A DNA stretch of 64,000 bases from Bremerella alba (lineage in GTDB: Bacteria; Planctomycetota; Planctomycetia; Pirellulales; Pirellulaceae), in contig NZ_JABRWO010000015.1 in NCBI RefSeq assembly GCF_013618625.1, positions 1 through 64,000 of the forward strand, in the 5' to 3' direction. Of the stretch, positions 9,501 to 17,270 are shown piece after piece. The position numbers and the translations under genes were made by a program. The number at the start of each line of letters is the position of its first letter. Position 1 is the first letter of the stretch. The notes beneath the pieces were generated by a model. It worked only from the letters and a program-made list of their open reading frames with translations. It made no database searches and was not told the origin of the DNA.

Positions 9501-10591
9501 GGCTTCGCAGCCATACCGGCGAAGCGCTCGGTCCGGTTCTGGAAGCGGCCCCGCTCGAAGAGCGTCCGCTGTACGATCCGCACGCCACCAACGAAGAACG
9601 CGAAGGGGACCTCGACATCGACGATGTGGGTGCCCAGATTCAAATGCCCTGGGAGATCGACGGGCGGCTCTGGCATACCAAAAATCGCGTTGGCCGCGAC
9701 GGGCAGCCATGCAACTGGGATGGCAAGATCCTGTCCGAAGTGGTCGATCGGATTCAAGCTTCCGACTCGTTCAGCGATGCCAATTGGAACTCGAGAACGA
9801 TCGTCGAGATTGCCGCCAAGAGAAAGTCGGACGGCTGGTTCTTCCATGGCATCAGCGGCGAAAGCTGGCTGGTGAAGCTGAAGTTTCGCGTGATGAAGGG
9901 AACGTTCAACAAGTATGAACTTCCTCAGGAACTCGACCTGCTGACGCTGAATCAGATGGACGAGTTGCCTATCTATAGCAACGATCCGCGGGTAGTCGTG
10001 AAGAACCTGCGAGGACCTTTCCAGGAAGTCGAAATCAAGGCCCACAGCTGGCAAGAGCTTAACAAGCCGGAATTCTGGAAGTTTGTCGACGACGCCATCA
10101 TCGGCTTTCAACGGTACGAGTCGACCATCAGTCATGACGTGGAAAGCCACATGCCGTGGAAAAAGCTCGGCGAGAAGTGGCACCTCTCGCGTAAAGGCTT
10201 TCCGCCAGGCAAGAAGATAGCCTGGGAACAAACGGTCCTAGAGGAACTGATCGAGCTTCTCAGCGAGGTCGCTCCGCATGGCGAAATCTTGTGGAACAAC
10301 CAGATGCTCATCAACATGATGATCCCTGGCAAGCGCACGGCCTGGGCGGTGGTGACCACAAAGAAACCAGAGCATGTCCGCCTGGAATTGAAGTCATCCC
10401 ACGCGTCCACTACGCAGGGAAGAATTGCCGATTTAGGTCATGAACCGAATGTCGATCAATCGCGCGTCGGCGAAGAGGTTGTGCGGATTCATTTCCGGAG
10501 CGAAGCCGACTTGGAAAAAGGCGATTTGCGAGCGTTTTTGAAGGAGAACTTTGATGGACAATCTTCTTCTGGTCAGCAATCGCTCCTCTAA
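3572..10591 (+). CDS. uvrA: tandem-duplicated excinuclease ABC subunit A with extra C-terminal domain
   Basis: A 2339-residue damage-recognition ATPase of nucleotide excision repair; ordinary UvrA is about 940 residues. Unit 1 (about 1-960) has Walker A at 33-40 (GVSGSGKS), signature LSGGESQ near 531, DEPSIGLHPRD near 557, a second Walker A near 683 and LSGGEAQ near 872. Unit 2 (about 1007-1960) repeats the plan: Walker A near 1038, signature LSAGEAQ near 1496 (Ala for the usual first Gly), Walker A near 1665, LSGGEAQ near 1854. Both units keep paired CxxC zinc modules, e.g. CSACEGNG and CPVCEG, then CEDCQGMG and CETCDG. Residues from about 1964 on match no domain I recognise. UvrA normally works as a dimer, so this looks like a covalent dimer. 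The frame is continuous throughout. Confidence 0.95.
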   Translation: MPVSDIEVKGAREHNLREVTLTLPRNKLICLTGVSGSGKSSLAFDTVYAEGQRRYVESLSSYARQFMGQMPKPDVDFIGGLTPSISISQKTTSNNPRSTVGTITEIYDYLRVILSRVGQGYCSECGKKLTAQTREQILERILGQEEGTSFSVLAPLVRVQKGEFKDLFIDLLKQGFVRARVDGEIIQLNDDLQLDRQMRHNIELVVDRLSIKEGVRGRLSEAVELALKMGEGSLIIAPRDDENPEAEDAAPKKKRAKSKRSKTAVAGDMMFSVDYACVDCGISYSPPTPQLFSFNSPQGMCPTCDGLGKVYTFDPELLVPDVTLSFKQGAIELLGKWKELGRWKRHIYQGMADTMERKYDLGKGAIMETSWRDMSQEQQDYLLWGTGDEHITFTWRGGNSPQMYGGTYGGIVPDLLEKYRNSNSKPQQRQLEKYMATVICPQCHGERLNPQARSVKITTTSEAFGEDGSRSLPEICQLSIQQASDFFDELELDSLSQKIADEAVKEVRGRLGFLQNVGLEYLTLDRTAPTLSGGESQRIRLAGQIGCGLVGVTYILDEPSIGLHPRDNDRLLATLNDLRDLGNTVLVVEHDEDTMRVADHIIDFGPGAGVRGGYVVAQGSAKQLEAVDESVTGRFLSGKDKIEIPETRRPLGEKKLRIVGAAQNNLKNITAEIPLGGFVCITGASGSGKSSLINGILVEALRRDLNGGLGEPGEHERIEGIEHLDKMIAIDQSPIGRTPRSNPATYIKVFDEIRDLFAQLPESRKRGYKPGRFSFNVDGGRCSACEGNGANKLEMDFLADIWVTCPVCEGHRFNRETLEILFKEKSIADILEMDVQEALKTFENVPKIALKLQTLHDVGLDYIKLGQPSPTLSGGEAQRIKLAKELSKRSTGKTLYLLDEPTTGLHFADTKMLLKVLHDFAKVGNTVLVVEHNLDVIKTADWVVDLGPEGGVKGGTIVAEGTPEDVAKVEASFTGQALKPLLKGETSRAVAEIKRAAKESQQTIKVLAKRIDVRGAKMHNLKDVSVGIDRDKMTVFCGPSGSGKSSLAMDTIYAEGQRRYVESLSAYARQFVGQMQKPKVDHIEGLSPAIAIEQKNLGKSPRSTVGTVTEIYDYLRVLMSRLGEPHCPDCDIPIKTQTSTQITDKVLQEEEGTKLFLLAPRTLDTGQQYSDLWEEIKAAGYQRIRVDGVVHTIDRPPKIDRRRKHEVEVVVDRISVRQDARPRIADSVEIALSQSSGVLVIAYAEDDVPEAHWRTKRLSQKLSCESCDRSFEPLSPHNFSFNSYLGWCPDCEGLGTQTGADPTALLSDPKRTLAEGALRLWPDLKSPTAMKMLEAICLKNKIPIDVPFEQLGARQRRIILHGTGDTQYDIFADKKKTKIEFRFQFKGLYPALEDASRLSPSFRGQLESLVAEVECTTCDGSRLRDDASAVRFRKKTTRDLTSLPLAELLEFIRAAKLKKREQKIAGELLREIDNRVQFLLDVGLDYLTLRRTAPTLSAGEAQRIRLASQLGSGLCGVLYVLDEPTIGLHPRDNLRLLKALHRLRDLGNTLIVVEHDQEVIEGSDRLIDFGPQAGRHGGTIVAEGTPKQIAKAPDSVTGPYISGKQAIYAPSNRRMMSIANNSDEDVIADFSSPSGEWLEIVGASHRNLRNVNASIPLGALVAICGPSGSGKSTLVQDILYNTLARRLHRAATIPGAHDALRGMENINKVIRVDQQPIGNSPSSNPATYTGVFDLIRDLFAQLPDAKVRGYTARRFSFNVEGGRCEDCQGMGQKCIEMHFLPDVWVTCETCDGLRYNEETLAVKFHGKSISEVLQMSCGQAVQLFENIPKIRRTLQTLCDVGLDYVTLGQSAPTLSGGEAQRVKLASELARPDTGRTLYLLDEPSTGLHFEDLKKLLDVFHRLVDLGNTVIVIEHNLDILKQADWVIEMGPEAGQAGGQVVTVGTPEDIVAYSKSFLKLAKKQKSEESTLSDERGMTWLRSHTGEALGPVLEAAPLEERPLYDPHATNEEREGDLDIDDVGAQIQMPWEIDGRLWHTKNRVGRDGQPCNWDGKILSEVVDRIQASDSFSDANWNSRTIVEIAAKRKSDGWFFHGISGESWLVKLKFRVMKGTFNKYELPQELDLLTLNQMDELPIYSNDPRVVVKNLRGPFQEVEIKAHSWQELNKPEFWKFVDDAIIGFQRYESTISHDVESHMPWKKLGEKWHLSRKGFPPGKKIAWEQTVLEELIELLSEVAPHGEILWNNQMLINMMIPGKRTAWAVVTTKKPEHVRLELKSSHASTTQGRIADLGHEPNVDQSRVGEEVVRIHFRSEADLEKGDLRAFLKENFDGQSSSGQQSLL

Positions 10592-10925
10592 AGATTAGAT
10601 TGTGATAGCGAGGTTCCCCTTGCGCAAAAGGATGTGTTTTGACCGTGGAAATACGGGGTAAAACGTAGTTCCGCGGTTGCGAACTGAGCCCGAGAAAATT
10701 GTCTCGAATAATATAAATTCTTTTCTTGATGGTCATGGATTGACCTATTCGCGTAACTCTAAGCGCCCCAGGAACGTTCGTCGAAACGGGAGTCTCGGAC
10801 GACTCGATTTCGACATTTGACGTCATGCGGATTCCCGTTATTAATGGAAGTCTAGGGCGTTCGCAGACCAGATGTTCCTGGTTGCTTTCTGATATGTCCC
10901 TCCAATCTTATTGAGGAGATCGCGA
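10592..10925. other. intergenic region, no gene seen
   Basis: A more AT-rich gap between uvrA and the CoA-binding gene. No convincing gene, terminator or known RNA motif is visible. The promoter of the next gene probably lies here. Confidence 0.4.
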
Positions 10926-11309
10926 ATGATGTCGAAGCCAACTGTGGCCATCTTGGGAGCAAGCGAGGAGCGTTCCAAATATGGGAACAAATCCGTCCGA
11001 GCTCACTTAGAACGTGGGTACGATGTTTACCCTGTGAATCCCAAGGGTGGCGAGATCGAAGGACTGAAGGTTTACACCTCAGTGAAAGACATTCCTGTCG
11101 ATCAGTTGGACCGCATCAGCGTTTACGTTCCGCCGGCGGTGGGCATGAAGATGGTGAGCGACATCGCTTCCAAACCGGCCCGGGAAGTCTTCTTCAATCC
11201 TGGCAGCGAAAGCTCCGAACTGTTAGAAGCTGCCCGGCAACGTGGCATCGACCCGATCCAGGCTTGCAGCATCGTCGATGTCGGCGTAACGCCCAACGCA
11301 CTCGACTAA
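10926..11309 (+). CDS. CoA-binding domain protein (YccU-like)
   Basis: A small cytoplasmic protein of about 127 residues consisting of a single CoA-binding Rossmann-type domain. The N-terminal nucleotide loop VAILGASEERSKYGN is followed by YDVYPVNPKGGEIEG, characteristic of the succinyl-CoA-synthetase-like CoA-binding family. VFFNPGSES and the terminal VDVGVTPNALD region complete the domain. Start chosen at the ATG at 10926 because GGAG lies 8-9 bases upstream; the second ATG at 10929 is equally possible. The physiological role of stand-alone members is poorly defined. It is monocistronic, followed by a strong terminator. Confidence 0.85.
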   Translation: MMSKPTVAILGASEERSKYGNKSVRAHLERGYDVYPVNPKGGEIEGLKVYTSVKDIPVDQLDRISVYVPPAVGMKMVSDIASKPAREVFFNPGSESSELLEAARQRGIDPIQACSIVDVGVTPNALD

Positions 11310-11352
11310 GCGAAACGCTGATCCTCCTCAAAGCTGGTAGACACCAATAGGA

Positions 11353-11382
11353 AAGGCCACGTCAAAAGACGCGGCCTTTTTT
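11353..11382 (+). terminator. rho-independent terminator of the CoA-binding gene
   Basis: The stem AAGGCCACGTC pairs with GACGCGGCCTT around an AAAA loop, followed by a run of T. It lies about 45 bases after the stop codon. Confidence 0.85.
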
Positions 11383-11429
11383 CGTCGAGCCGGCTCAAAA
11401 ACGATACAGACAAGACCTGCCGAACCAGG

Positions 11430-11581
11430 GGTGGCCCAGAGATTTATCTCTGGGTCGGCATCGCCGACAAGCGGCTCATGAATGGGCGTTACCAACGATA
11501 GAGATGTTCTATTTTGTGCAAGCTTGATGCACTAGCCGCTTGTAGCCTGCGGCTACCCAGAGATGAATCTCTGTGCCAACC
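11430..11581 (-). repeat. 153-bp cruciform repeat, copy 4 (core inverted)
   Basis: The outer arms match the other copies, but the core reads in the opposite direction: GTGCAAGCTTGATGCA appears where other copies carry ATGCATCAAGCTTGTAC. It is therefore inserted inverted, or its core was flipped. It sits between the CoA-binding gene terminator and the end of the convergent membrane protein gene. Confidence 0.8.
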
Positions 11582-11601
11582 ATACTGGGTTTAAACCTAT
11601 G

Positions 11602-13095
11602 CTAGGCGGCTTGTTTCTCTTCGTCGCTGGGCTTTGATCCTGAGCGGGATCGTTTCAGCCAGCCTTCGCCGATAACCCGGAGCGCGACGCGGTCTTCCAG
11701 GTTCGGGCGGAAGATCGTCAGCAGCATCAGCGGCATGTACCAAGCAATGTAGGTCGTTCCGTCGTTGGCATGCCAGAACTGGGCGGCAAGCATCAGGGCG
11801 GCCGTGCAGCTGAGAAGGGTCCCCAGGTTCTTTTGAGCGGGCCAAATGGCAAACGCGATCGAGACCACGCCAAACCCTGCCAAGACGGGAATGCGATAGG
11901 CGTTCGAGTTGAAATAGTAGTTCCAGAAGCCGGTGTAGCCTTCGTCGCGGGGGAGCCACAAACCGAACATCGCGCGGAACTGGTTCAGGAAGGTCTCGAA
12001 GTCGGACGAGGTCAGCGCCAACGACAACGCCAATAAAGCGAGGGTCGCGACCACCCCAATCAGGAAACGACCGCGGCCGCGTTCCCAGTAGTAACTGAAC
12101 CATAGCGGCAGCAGAAACAACGGGTAATAGAGCGTTCCGATCGCGAAGCCCATGAAGATGCCAGAGACCAGCGGTGTGCGGTAAAAGAAGATCGCCCAGA
12201 CCAGCAGCGCCGCCGGCATGACGTGATCGATCCGGCCGGTATAGACGGCAGAGTAGGGGAGCAGGAAGTAAAACATCGCTGCCCCGACCCCCATCTTCAC
12301 GTTATCGAAATGACGGTAGCCCACCAGGATGATGCCAGCGATCAAAGCCAAGTTCGCCAGGATCGCCATCGTTTTGGTGACGATGACGGTAATGTGTTCG
12401 GTCGTTGCCAGGTCGGTTGGCTCTCCTTGCTGAGCCAATTGATAGGTCGGAATTCGAGGTACTAACAGCAGCATACGATAGCCAGGACCGAAATGCCGGA
12501 GCGACTCTTCGACTTCCTCGGGGCTGCTCTTCGAGGCCTCGCGAACGCCGCGCAGGTCGGCATCCGACGGACGCCCGACAATCACATTGGTCATCAAAAA
12601 GATGAACAGCGCACAGGTGATAAAGGTCATCCCGCCAATGGTCAGGTTCGGCTCGAGCATCGGGCGTCGAACCATCGTCGGGTCGAGAAACAAGCGAATG
12701 ACGATCAAAGCGCTCAAGCAAAACAGCCAGATGTAGCCAGCTTTCTCAAGCGTTTTACCAACCTGCAGCAGCTCTTGCCGCGTCGGGGGGGGCTTTTCTT
12801 CGGTCGGTAGCGCGGCTGCGGCCTGGTCGGGAAACTGCACCGCCGGTTCTAACTCTGGTACCAGCGGGTCTGCCTCCGCGACAATCAGCGGCAGGCTGGG
12901 CGCGATATTGATGCTTTGCTGACCGAAGTAGACCATCAACAGCCCAGGCGAAAGGCCAATGATCAGCAAGATATCGAGGTTGCGAACGCTCCAGACGCGG
13001 TTGAACTTGAAGTACAGCCCGATCACCAGCAGCGACGACAGGTAAGCCCAAGTCGTCGGGTTAACGCTTTCGTATTGAAAGAGTATCTCGCGCAT
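11602..13095 (-). CDS. polytopic membrane protein, function unknown
   Basis: A 497-residue integral membrane protein with about ten hydrophobic segments. Two lie near the N-terminus (about 15-33 and 40-58). A polar, Pro-rich loop follows (about 60-115), then further segments from about 118 to 460, and a basic C-terminal tail. Motifs such as YYPLFLLPLWFSYYWERGRGRF and the overall plan recall membrane glycosyltransferase-like or DUF2029-type proteins, but no catalytic signature is clear. Start at ATG 13095. There is no partner gene: the gene ahead on the minus strand is far away. The call is a membrane protein only. Confidence 0.75.
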   Translation of the reverse strand: MREILFQYESVNPTTWAYLSSLLVIGLYFKFNRVWSVRNLDILLIIGLSPGLLMVYFGQQSINIAPSLPLIVAEADPLVPELEPAVQFPDQAAAALPTEEKPPPTRQELLQVGKTLEKAGYIWLFCLSALIVIRLFLDPTMVRRPMLEPNLTIGGMTFITCALFIFLMTNVIVGRPSDADLRGVREASKSSPEEVEESLRHFGPGYRMLLLVPRIPTYQLAQQGEPTDLATTEHITVIVTKTMAILANLALIAGIILVGYRHFDNVKMGVGAAMFYFLLPYSAVYTGRIDHVMPAALLVWAIFFYRTPLVSGIFMGFAIGTLYYPLFLLPLWFSYYWERGRGRFLIGVVATLALLALSLALTSSDFETFLNQFRAMFGLWLPRDEGYTGFWNYYFNSNAYRIPVLAGFGVVSIAFAIWPAQKNLGTLLSCTAALMLAAQFWHANDGTTYIAWYMPLMLLTIFRPNLEDRVALRVIGEGWLKRSRSGSKPSDEEKQAA

Positions 13096-13578
13096 CAGCC
13101 GGCTGAAGGGGTAGTTCGACGAGGTCTATCCGACGCAACTTACGGCCGATTGTGGAGGATCCGGCCGGATTGGCATCCACCAAATCCTATTATCAACTAA
13201 TCGAATGCCCGATTCCAAGCCCCAGCGACCACTCGTTATGCGGGATTTTCAAGAAGTTTGGGATCGAGCTTCGGTGTTCATAACTTCAAGAAGAATACGC
13301 ATTTCCGTTAAAAACGCAAGGACACGCCCGTCGAGCCATGAGTGCCGCTTTCGCCACCGTCCTAGCCAGCAGCCTGCTGGCGATTCGAACCCAACTTATC
13401 TCTGGCACATTAGGGAGAAACCACGTACGATGTCGGATGGTTAGGGCATTGACGCCCACGTTAGGCGAAATTCGGCTCGGCGATCCTGGGGACCAGCACC
13501 CTTTAAGTAGCTTCTTCCGGCCGACTTCGGGCCAATCTTTTCTTCCCCCTTTGATGGAAACCTTTGAGGACTCAATTC
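13096..13578. other. intergenic region between divergent genes
   Basis: About 480 bases separating two divergently transcribed genes, so it should hold both promoters. No recognised operator, RNA motif or credible small gene is seen. Confidence 0.4.
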
Positions 13579-14130
13579 ATGAAGCTCGATTCGACAACTC
13601 GTTTCTGGCTAGCAAGTTTCGCGGTGGGAAGCGTCATGACGGCGTTTGCTATCGTTGGCATGACGGTCGGACTTCAACTGCAAAAACCAGCCATCGAAAT
13701 CCCGGTCAGCGCCACGGCGAGCACCTGGAGCGAAACCATGTGCGCCGCGACCGGCCGCGTGGATGAAGAAATAGAAGGTCTATTTACCCTCGATTCATTG
13801 ACCGGCGACCTCCAGTGCGCGGTCTTGAATGGCCGCACAACGAAGTTTGCCGGCTTGTTCCGCACCAATGTGCTGCAAGACATGGGTGCCGACGCCTCGA
13901 AGAAGCCGTCGTACATGATTTTGACCGGTGCGGCCAGTTTCCCCGGCCAAGGGGGCAACACGCGTCCTGGGGATTGCGTTGTGTATGTCATCGATTCGAC
14001 CACCGGTCGTTTCGTCGTCTATGGGGTGCCGTGGCAGCGAACGCTGGCCGCACGAGGCGCACCGCAGCAAGGCGCTTTGATCTTGTTAGATTCCGGCACC
14101 GCTCGCAATGTCATGCTTCGTGAACCGTAG
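13579..14130 (+). CDS. membrane-anchored protein, function unknown
   Basis: About 183 residues. An N-terminal hydrophobic segment at about 8-33 (FWLASFAVGSVMTAFAIVGMTVG) could be a signal anchor. It is followed by a compact domain with VDEEIEGLFTLDSLTGDLQCAVLN, PSYMILTGAASFPGQGG, CVVYVIDSTTGRFVVYGVPW and ALILLDSGTARNVMLREP. The alternating beta-strand/turn pattern suggests a small beta-rich extracytoplasmic domain. Start set at ATG 13579, preceded by GAGGA; an upstream TTG is less likely. Followed by a terminator, hence monocistronic. No family name can be given. Confidence 0.75.
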   Translation: MKLDSTTRFWLASFAVGSVMTAFAIVGMTVGLQLQKPAIEIPVSATASTWSETMCAATGRVDEEIEGLFTLDSLTGDLQCAVLNGRTTKFAGLFRTNVLQDMGADASKKPSYMILTGAASFPGQGGNTRPGDCVVYVIDSTTGRFVVYGVPWQRTLAARGAPQQGALILLDSGTARNVMLREP

Positions 14131-14160
14131 TTTGCGAATTGGTTAACAAGACACTCGATC

Positions 14161-14199
14161 GGGCCTGCTTCGCTGCCGAAGCAGGCCCTTTCTTTTGGT
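14161..14199 (+). terminator. rho-independent terminator
   Basis: GGGCCTGCTTCG pairs with CGAAGCAGGCCC around a short loop and is followed by TTTCTTTT. It separates the membrane-anchored protein gene from the thiamine genes. Confidence 0.85.
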
Positions 14200-14352
14200 T
14201 CAAACCCGCAATTCCGCCGGAAAACGCAGCCCTGGGCAAATCGTCCGGTTGTCGAGAGAAACCCTCTCGCCGTAAACTTGACAAAGGCCCGGCCAACGGC
14301 CCAAAGAGGCTGCCGGTTGGCAATGCGGCCTGATTTTCTGTCTGAGAGCTTC

Positions 14353-14553
14353 ATGAAAATACGCATTAATGAAGAGGAACGCGACGTTCCCGAGGGTGCC
14401 TCGGTGGCGGATATCGTCGCAACACTTTCGCTGAATCCCAAATTCATCGCGGTGGAAGTCAACTTAGAACTCATTCCTCGTGCCGAACATGGTAGCCATA
14501 AGTTGTCTGATGGCGACCAGTTAGAAGTCGTAACCCTAGTCGGAGGTGGCTAA
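14353..14553 (+). CDS. thiS: sulfur carrier protein ThiS
   Basis: A 66-residue ubiquitin-like protein that carries sulfur as a C-terminal thiocarboxylate for thiazole synthesis in thiamine biosynthesis. It opens with [22 protein letters not shown], has [13 protein letters not shown] in the middle and ends in the required GlyGly (VVTLVGGG). The start is the ATG at 14353; longer upstream readings add an Arg-rich tail foreign to the family. Its stop overlaps the thiG start (TAATG), so the two are translationally coupled. No thiF-like adenylating gene is present in the window. Confidence 0.92.
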   Translation: MKIRINEEERDVPEGASVADIVATLSLNPKFIAVEVNLELIPRAEHGSHKLSDGDQLEVVTLVGGG

Positions 14554-15395
14554 TGAGTCTTGTCGAAACAACGACCAACGACGCCCCTCTCGTTTTGGGC
14601 ACACACACACTGCGCAGTCGACTGATTGTGGGGACCGGCAAGTACGATACGCTTGAACTGATGCAGCAGTCGCTGGAAGCTTCCGGCAGCGAGTGCGTGA
14701 CGGTGGCCGTTCGTCGCGAGAAACTGTACGACCCCACCGGTCGTAATCTGCTGGACTACATCGACTTCCATCGCTATACGCTATTGCCCAACACGGCCGG
14801 TTGCTACAACGCCCGAGACGCCGTGCGGACCGCCAAGCTTGGTCGAGAGATCTTGCTGGGGCTCGAGAACCCCGGTGCCGACTGGGTCAAGCTCGAGGTC
14901 CTGGCCGACACCAAAACGCTGCTGCCAGACCCGGTCGAAACAGTCCAGGCATGCGAGCAACTGGTCGGGCTGGGCTTTCAGGTCTTATGCTACACGACCG
15001 ACGATCCGGTCATTGCAAAACGCCTTAAGGAAGTCGGCGCGACGGCCGTGATGCCCGCCGGCAGCCCGATTGGCTCGGGGCAGGGGATCTTGAATCCGAA
15101 CAACATCCGGATCTGCCTAGAGTATCTCAAGGGAGAAGACCCTGACTATCCGGTGATTGTCGACGCCGGCGTGGGTACGGCCAGCGACGTGGCCTTTGCC
15201 ATGGAACTGGGGGTCGATGGCGTGCTGTTGAATACGGCCATCGCCCACGCCAAAGAACCTGTGCGGATGGCCCATGCGATGCGGCATGCGACCGAGGCGG
15301 GTCGTTTGGCGTTTCAATCTGGTCGGATTCCTCGGCGGCTGTATGCTTCGGCCAGCAGCCCGGAAGATGGCGTCATCGACCGCACGAGTAACTAG
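14553..15395 (+). CDS. thiG: thiazole synthase ThiG
   Basis: A 280-residue TIM-barrel enzyme that builds the thiazole phosphate of thiamine from deoxyxylulose phosphate, dehydroglycine or iminoacetate, and ThiS-bound sulfur. Visible family motifs are RLIVGTGKY near the start, [15 protein letters not shown], the Schiff-base-lysine region [44 protein letters not shown] and [12 protein letters not shown]. Length is slightly above the usual ~260 because of a short N-terminal extension. The ATG overlaps the thiS stop. No THI box was found upstream of thiS. Confidence 0.95.
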   Translation: MSLVETTTNDAPLVLGTHTLRSRLIVGTGKYDTLELMQQSLEASGSECVTVAVRREKLYDPTGRNLLDYIDFHRYTLLPNTAGCYNARDAVRTAKLGREILLGLENPGADWVKLEVLADTKTLLPDPVETVQACEQLVGLGFQVLCYTTDDPVIAKRLKEVGATAVMPAGSPIGSGQGILNPNNIRICLEYLKGEDPDYPVIVDAGVGTASDVAFAMELGVDGVLLNTAIAHAKEPVRMAHAMRHATEAGRLAFQSGRIPRRLYASASSPEDGVIDRTSN

Positions 15396-15457
15396 TTGCC
15401 CAAGCACGTCTGCAGGGCAGAGCAGTTCCCGTCCACTTACAAAGTTAAGCAGAACCT

Positions 15458-16657
15458 ATGACCAAGCCGCACCCCAAATTTGCCGCGGCACTTTCCGTTC
15501 AAGAAACCACCGAAGAAGCGCTCGCGGAAGTCGTGCGAGAAGCGCTCGACGCCTTGGCTGCACCGGTCGATCTGGCGCTCGTCTTTCTTTCGCCGCATCA
15601 TATCGAAAATGCGGAAGTCGTCGCCAAAGAATTGACGCGTCTGCTGGGCACCTCGAATGTCATCGGCTGCACCGGCGAATCGATCATCGGCGAATCACGC
15701 GAAGCGGAAGATACGCCTGCGATCAGCTTGTGGCTGGCCCACTTGCCGCAGACGACCGTCTTGCCGATGCACTTAGAGTTTCAGCGCACCCCTGATGGTG
15801 GCTCGATTGTGGGTTGGTCAGACCAACTGCCAAGTGCTTGGCCTAAAGATGCCTGTACGCTTGCAGTGGCCGAGCCTTTCAGCTTTCCGTCCGACCTGCT
15901 GCTCGAGCGCATCAACGAAGATCAACCAGGCATTCCGGTGATCGGCGGGATTGCCAGCGGCAGTTATCAGCCAGGCGAGAATCGTTTGATCCTGGGGGAT
16001 CGCGTTTTCGATAGCGGCGGCATCTTGATTTACCTGCATGGAAACATCCGCGTACGAACGATCGTTTCCCAAGGTTGCCGGCCCATCGGCGATCCGTTGA
16101 TTATCACCAAGGCCGAACGCAACGTCGTTCACGAACTCGGCGGACTGCCGGCCCTCAATCAGCTTGAAGCCATCTATAAAACGCTGCCCGTTACCGACCA
16201 ACAGTTGGTCAGCCGTGGCCTTCACATCGGACGCGTGGTCGACGAATACCAGGCAGACCGCAGCCAAGGAGACTTCATCGTTCGCAACGTGGTTGGGATC
16301 GAAAAAGAAACCGGGTCGCTTATGATCGGCGACTACGTGAAGCCAGGCCAGACGGTGCAGTTTCATGTGCGCGACGAGTTCTCGGCATCGGCCGAACTCA
16401 AGCAGTTGACGGCGGAAATGAAGAAGAACGGATCGTCCCCGATGTCGGTGCTCACGTTCACTTGCAATGGGCGCGGGTCGAAACTTTTCAGCGAACCGCA
16501 TCACGATGCGAACTGCCTGAAAACAGCATTCGGCAAGATCCCCAACGCGGGCTTCTTCGCCTCGGGAGAAATCGGACCGGTCGCTGGCAAAAATTTCCTG
16601 CACGGCTTCACGGCAAGCGTGGCAGTTCTGGAAGCACTGGAAGAGAAGTCCGAGTAA
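15458..16657 (+). CDS. FIST N/C domain sensory protein
   Basis: A 399-residue protein with the FIST N domain (about 20-215; VIGCTGESIIGES and PVIGGIASGSYQPGENRL are typical) and the FIST C domain (about 220-380; NQLEAIYKTLP, FTCNGRGSKLF, GFFASGEIGP, LHGFTASVAVL). FIST proteins are thought to sense small ligands, possibly amino acids, and often sit beside signalling genes. This one is a stand-alone FIST with no fused output domain. A receiver-only protein lies ~600 bases downstream across a repeat, so a functional link is possible but unproven. Confidence 0.88.
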   Translation: MTKPHPKFAAALSVQETTEEALAEVVREALDALAAPVDLALVFLSPHHIENAEVVAKELTRLLGTSNVIGCTGESIIGESREAEDTPAISLWLAHLPQTTVLPMHLEFQRTPDGGSIVGWSDQLPSAWPKDACTLAVAEPFSFPSDLLLERINEDQPGIPVIGGIASGSYQPGENRLILGDRVFDSGGILIYLHGNIRVRTIVSQGCRPIGDPLIITKAERNVVHELGGLPALNQLEAIYKTLPVTDQQLVSRGLHIGRVVDEYQADRSQGDFIVRNVVGIEKETGSLMIGDYVKPGQTVQFHVRDEFSASAELKQLTAEMKKNGSSPMSVLTFTCNGRGSKLFSEPHHDANCLKTAFGKIPNAGFFASGEIGPVAGKNFLHGFTASVAVLEALEEKSE

Positions 16658-16696
16658 CGCGATTCCAGGTAGAGCAAAAGTGGTGCACCACTGGGT

Positions 16697-16850
16697 GGTT
16701 GGCCCAGAGATTTATCTCTGGGTCGGCATCGCCGACAAGCGGCTCATGCATCAGGCTTGTAGGAAGTAGAACGTTTCCATCTTAGGTATCGTCCATGCAC
16801 TAGCCGCTTGTAGCCTGCGGCTACCCAGAGATAAATCTCTGGGCCACCCC
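16697..16850 (+). repeat. 153-bp cruciform repeat, copy 5
   Basis: Arms with CCCAGAGATTTATCTCTGGG and CCCAGAGATAAATCTCTGGG are both intact. The inner hairpins are TCGGCATCGCCGA and TAGCCTGCGGCTA, and the core contains AGGCTTGTAGGAAGTAGAACG. It closely matches copies 3 and 6. Confidence 0.87.
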
Positions 16851-17270
16851 GTGGAACTGGGCATGTGCTTTAACAAGGCGTGTGCTTCGTAGATAAGCCT
16901 ACCGGGCACTTCACGGCAGCAGCTGCCGTTCCAACTCCATCAACCGTATTCGATCTTCGTGAAATCGAACTCGCTGCGACTTCAATTTCCGGTGATTCAC
17001 TAGCCGGCCCCCCCGGCTTGAACCCACAGACAGGCCACAAACAGCATCTTGGTCAAAACAATCAAGGCAGTCGGAATGCGTACCAGAAGGCGATAATTCA
17101 CGGCCATATATCCTCAAAGCAAAGCAGTTGGATCCTTTCCAGCCTAATTACTCAGCGAGAAACCTCAACTAAGTTACCAGGCCCAGGCCGTATCAGCCGT
17201 TTCCGCGAAGCGACTTGGCTTCTATAATCACGAGATCGATTCGCCCTTTCGGGATATGTTGAGGAGCACC
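16851..17270. other. intergenic region, no gene seen
   Basis: About 420 bases downstream of the repeat with no convincing gene. Short frames on both strands lack ribosome binding sites. The final part, with GAGGAG just before 17271, is the leader of the receiver gene. Confidence 0.4.

Noticed and set aside
8111-10231. 706-residue open frame on the minus strand inside uvrA
   Set aside because: It lies antisense to highly conserved UvrA coding sequence, its composition (many His, Val, Asp and Arg) is what the complement of GC-rich codons gives, and it has no family motif. Similar long antisense frames occur inside glnE and other GC-rich genes here.
14131-14352. possible TPP riboswitch upstream of thiS
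   Set aside because: A CTGAGA word occurs near 14341, but the second conserved half of the THI box is missing and the spacing to thiS is only a few bases, so no complete aptamer can be drawn.
16880-17227. 115-codon plus-strand frame after repeat copy 5
   Set aside because: Ser/Thr/Pro-rich without pattern, no binding site, and contains repeat-adjacent non-coding DNA.
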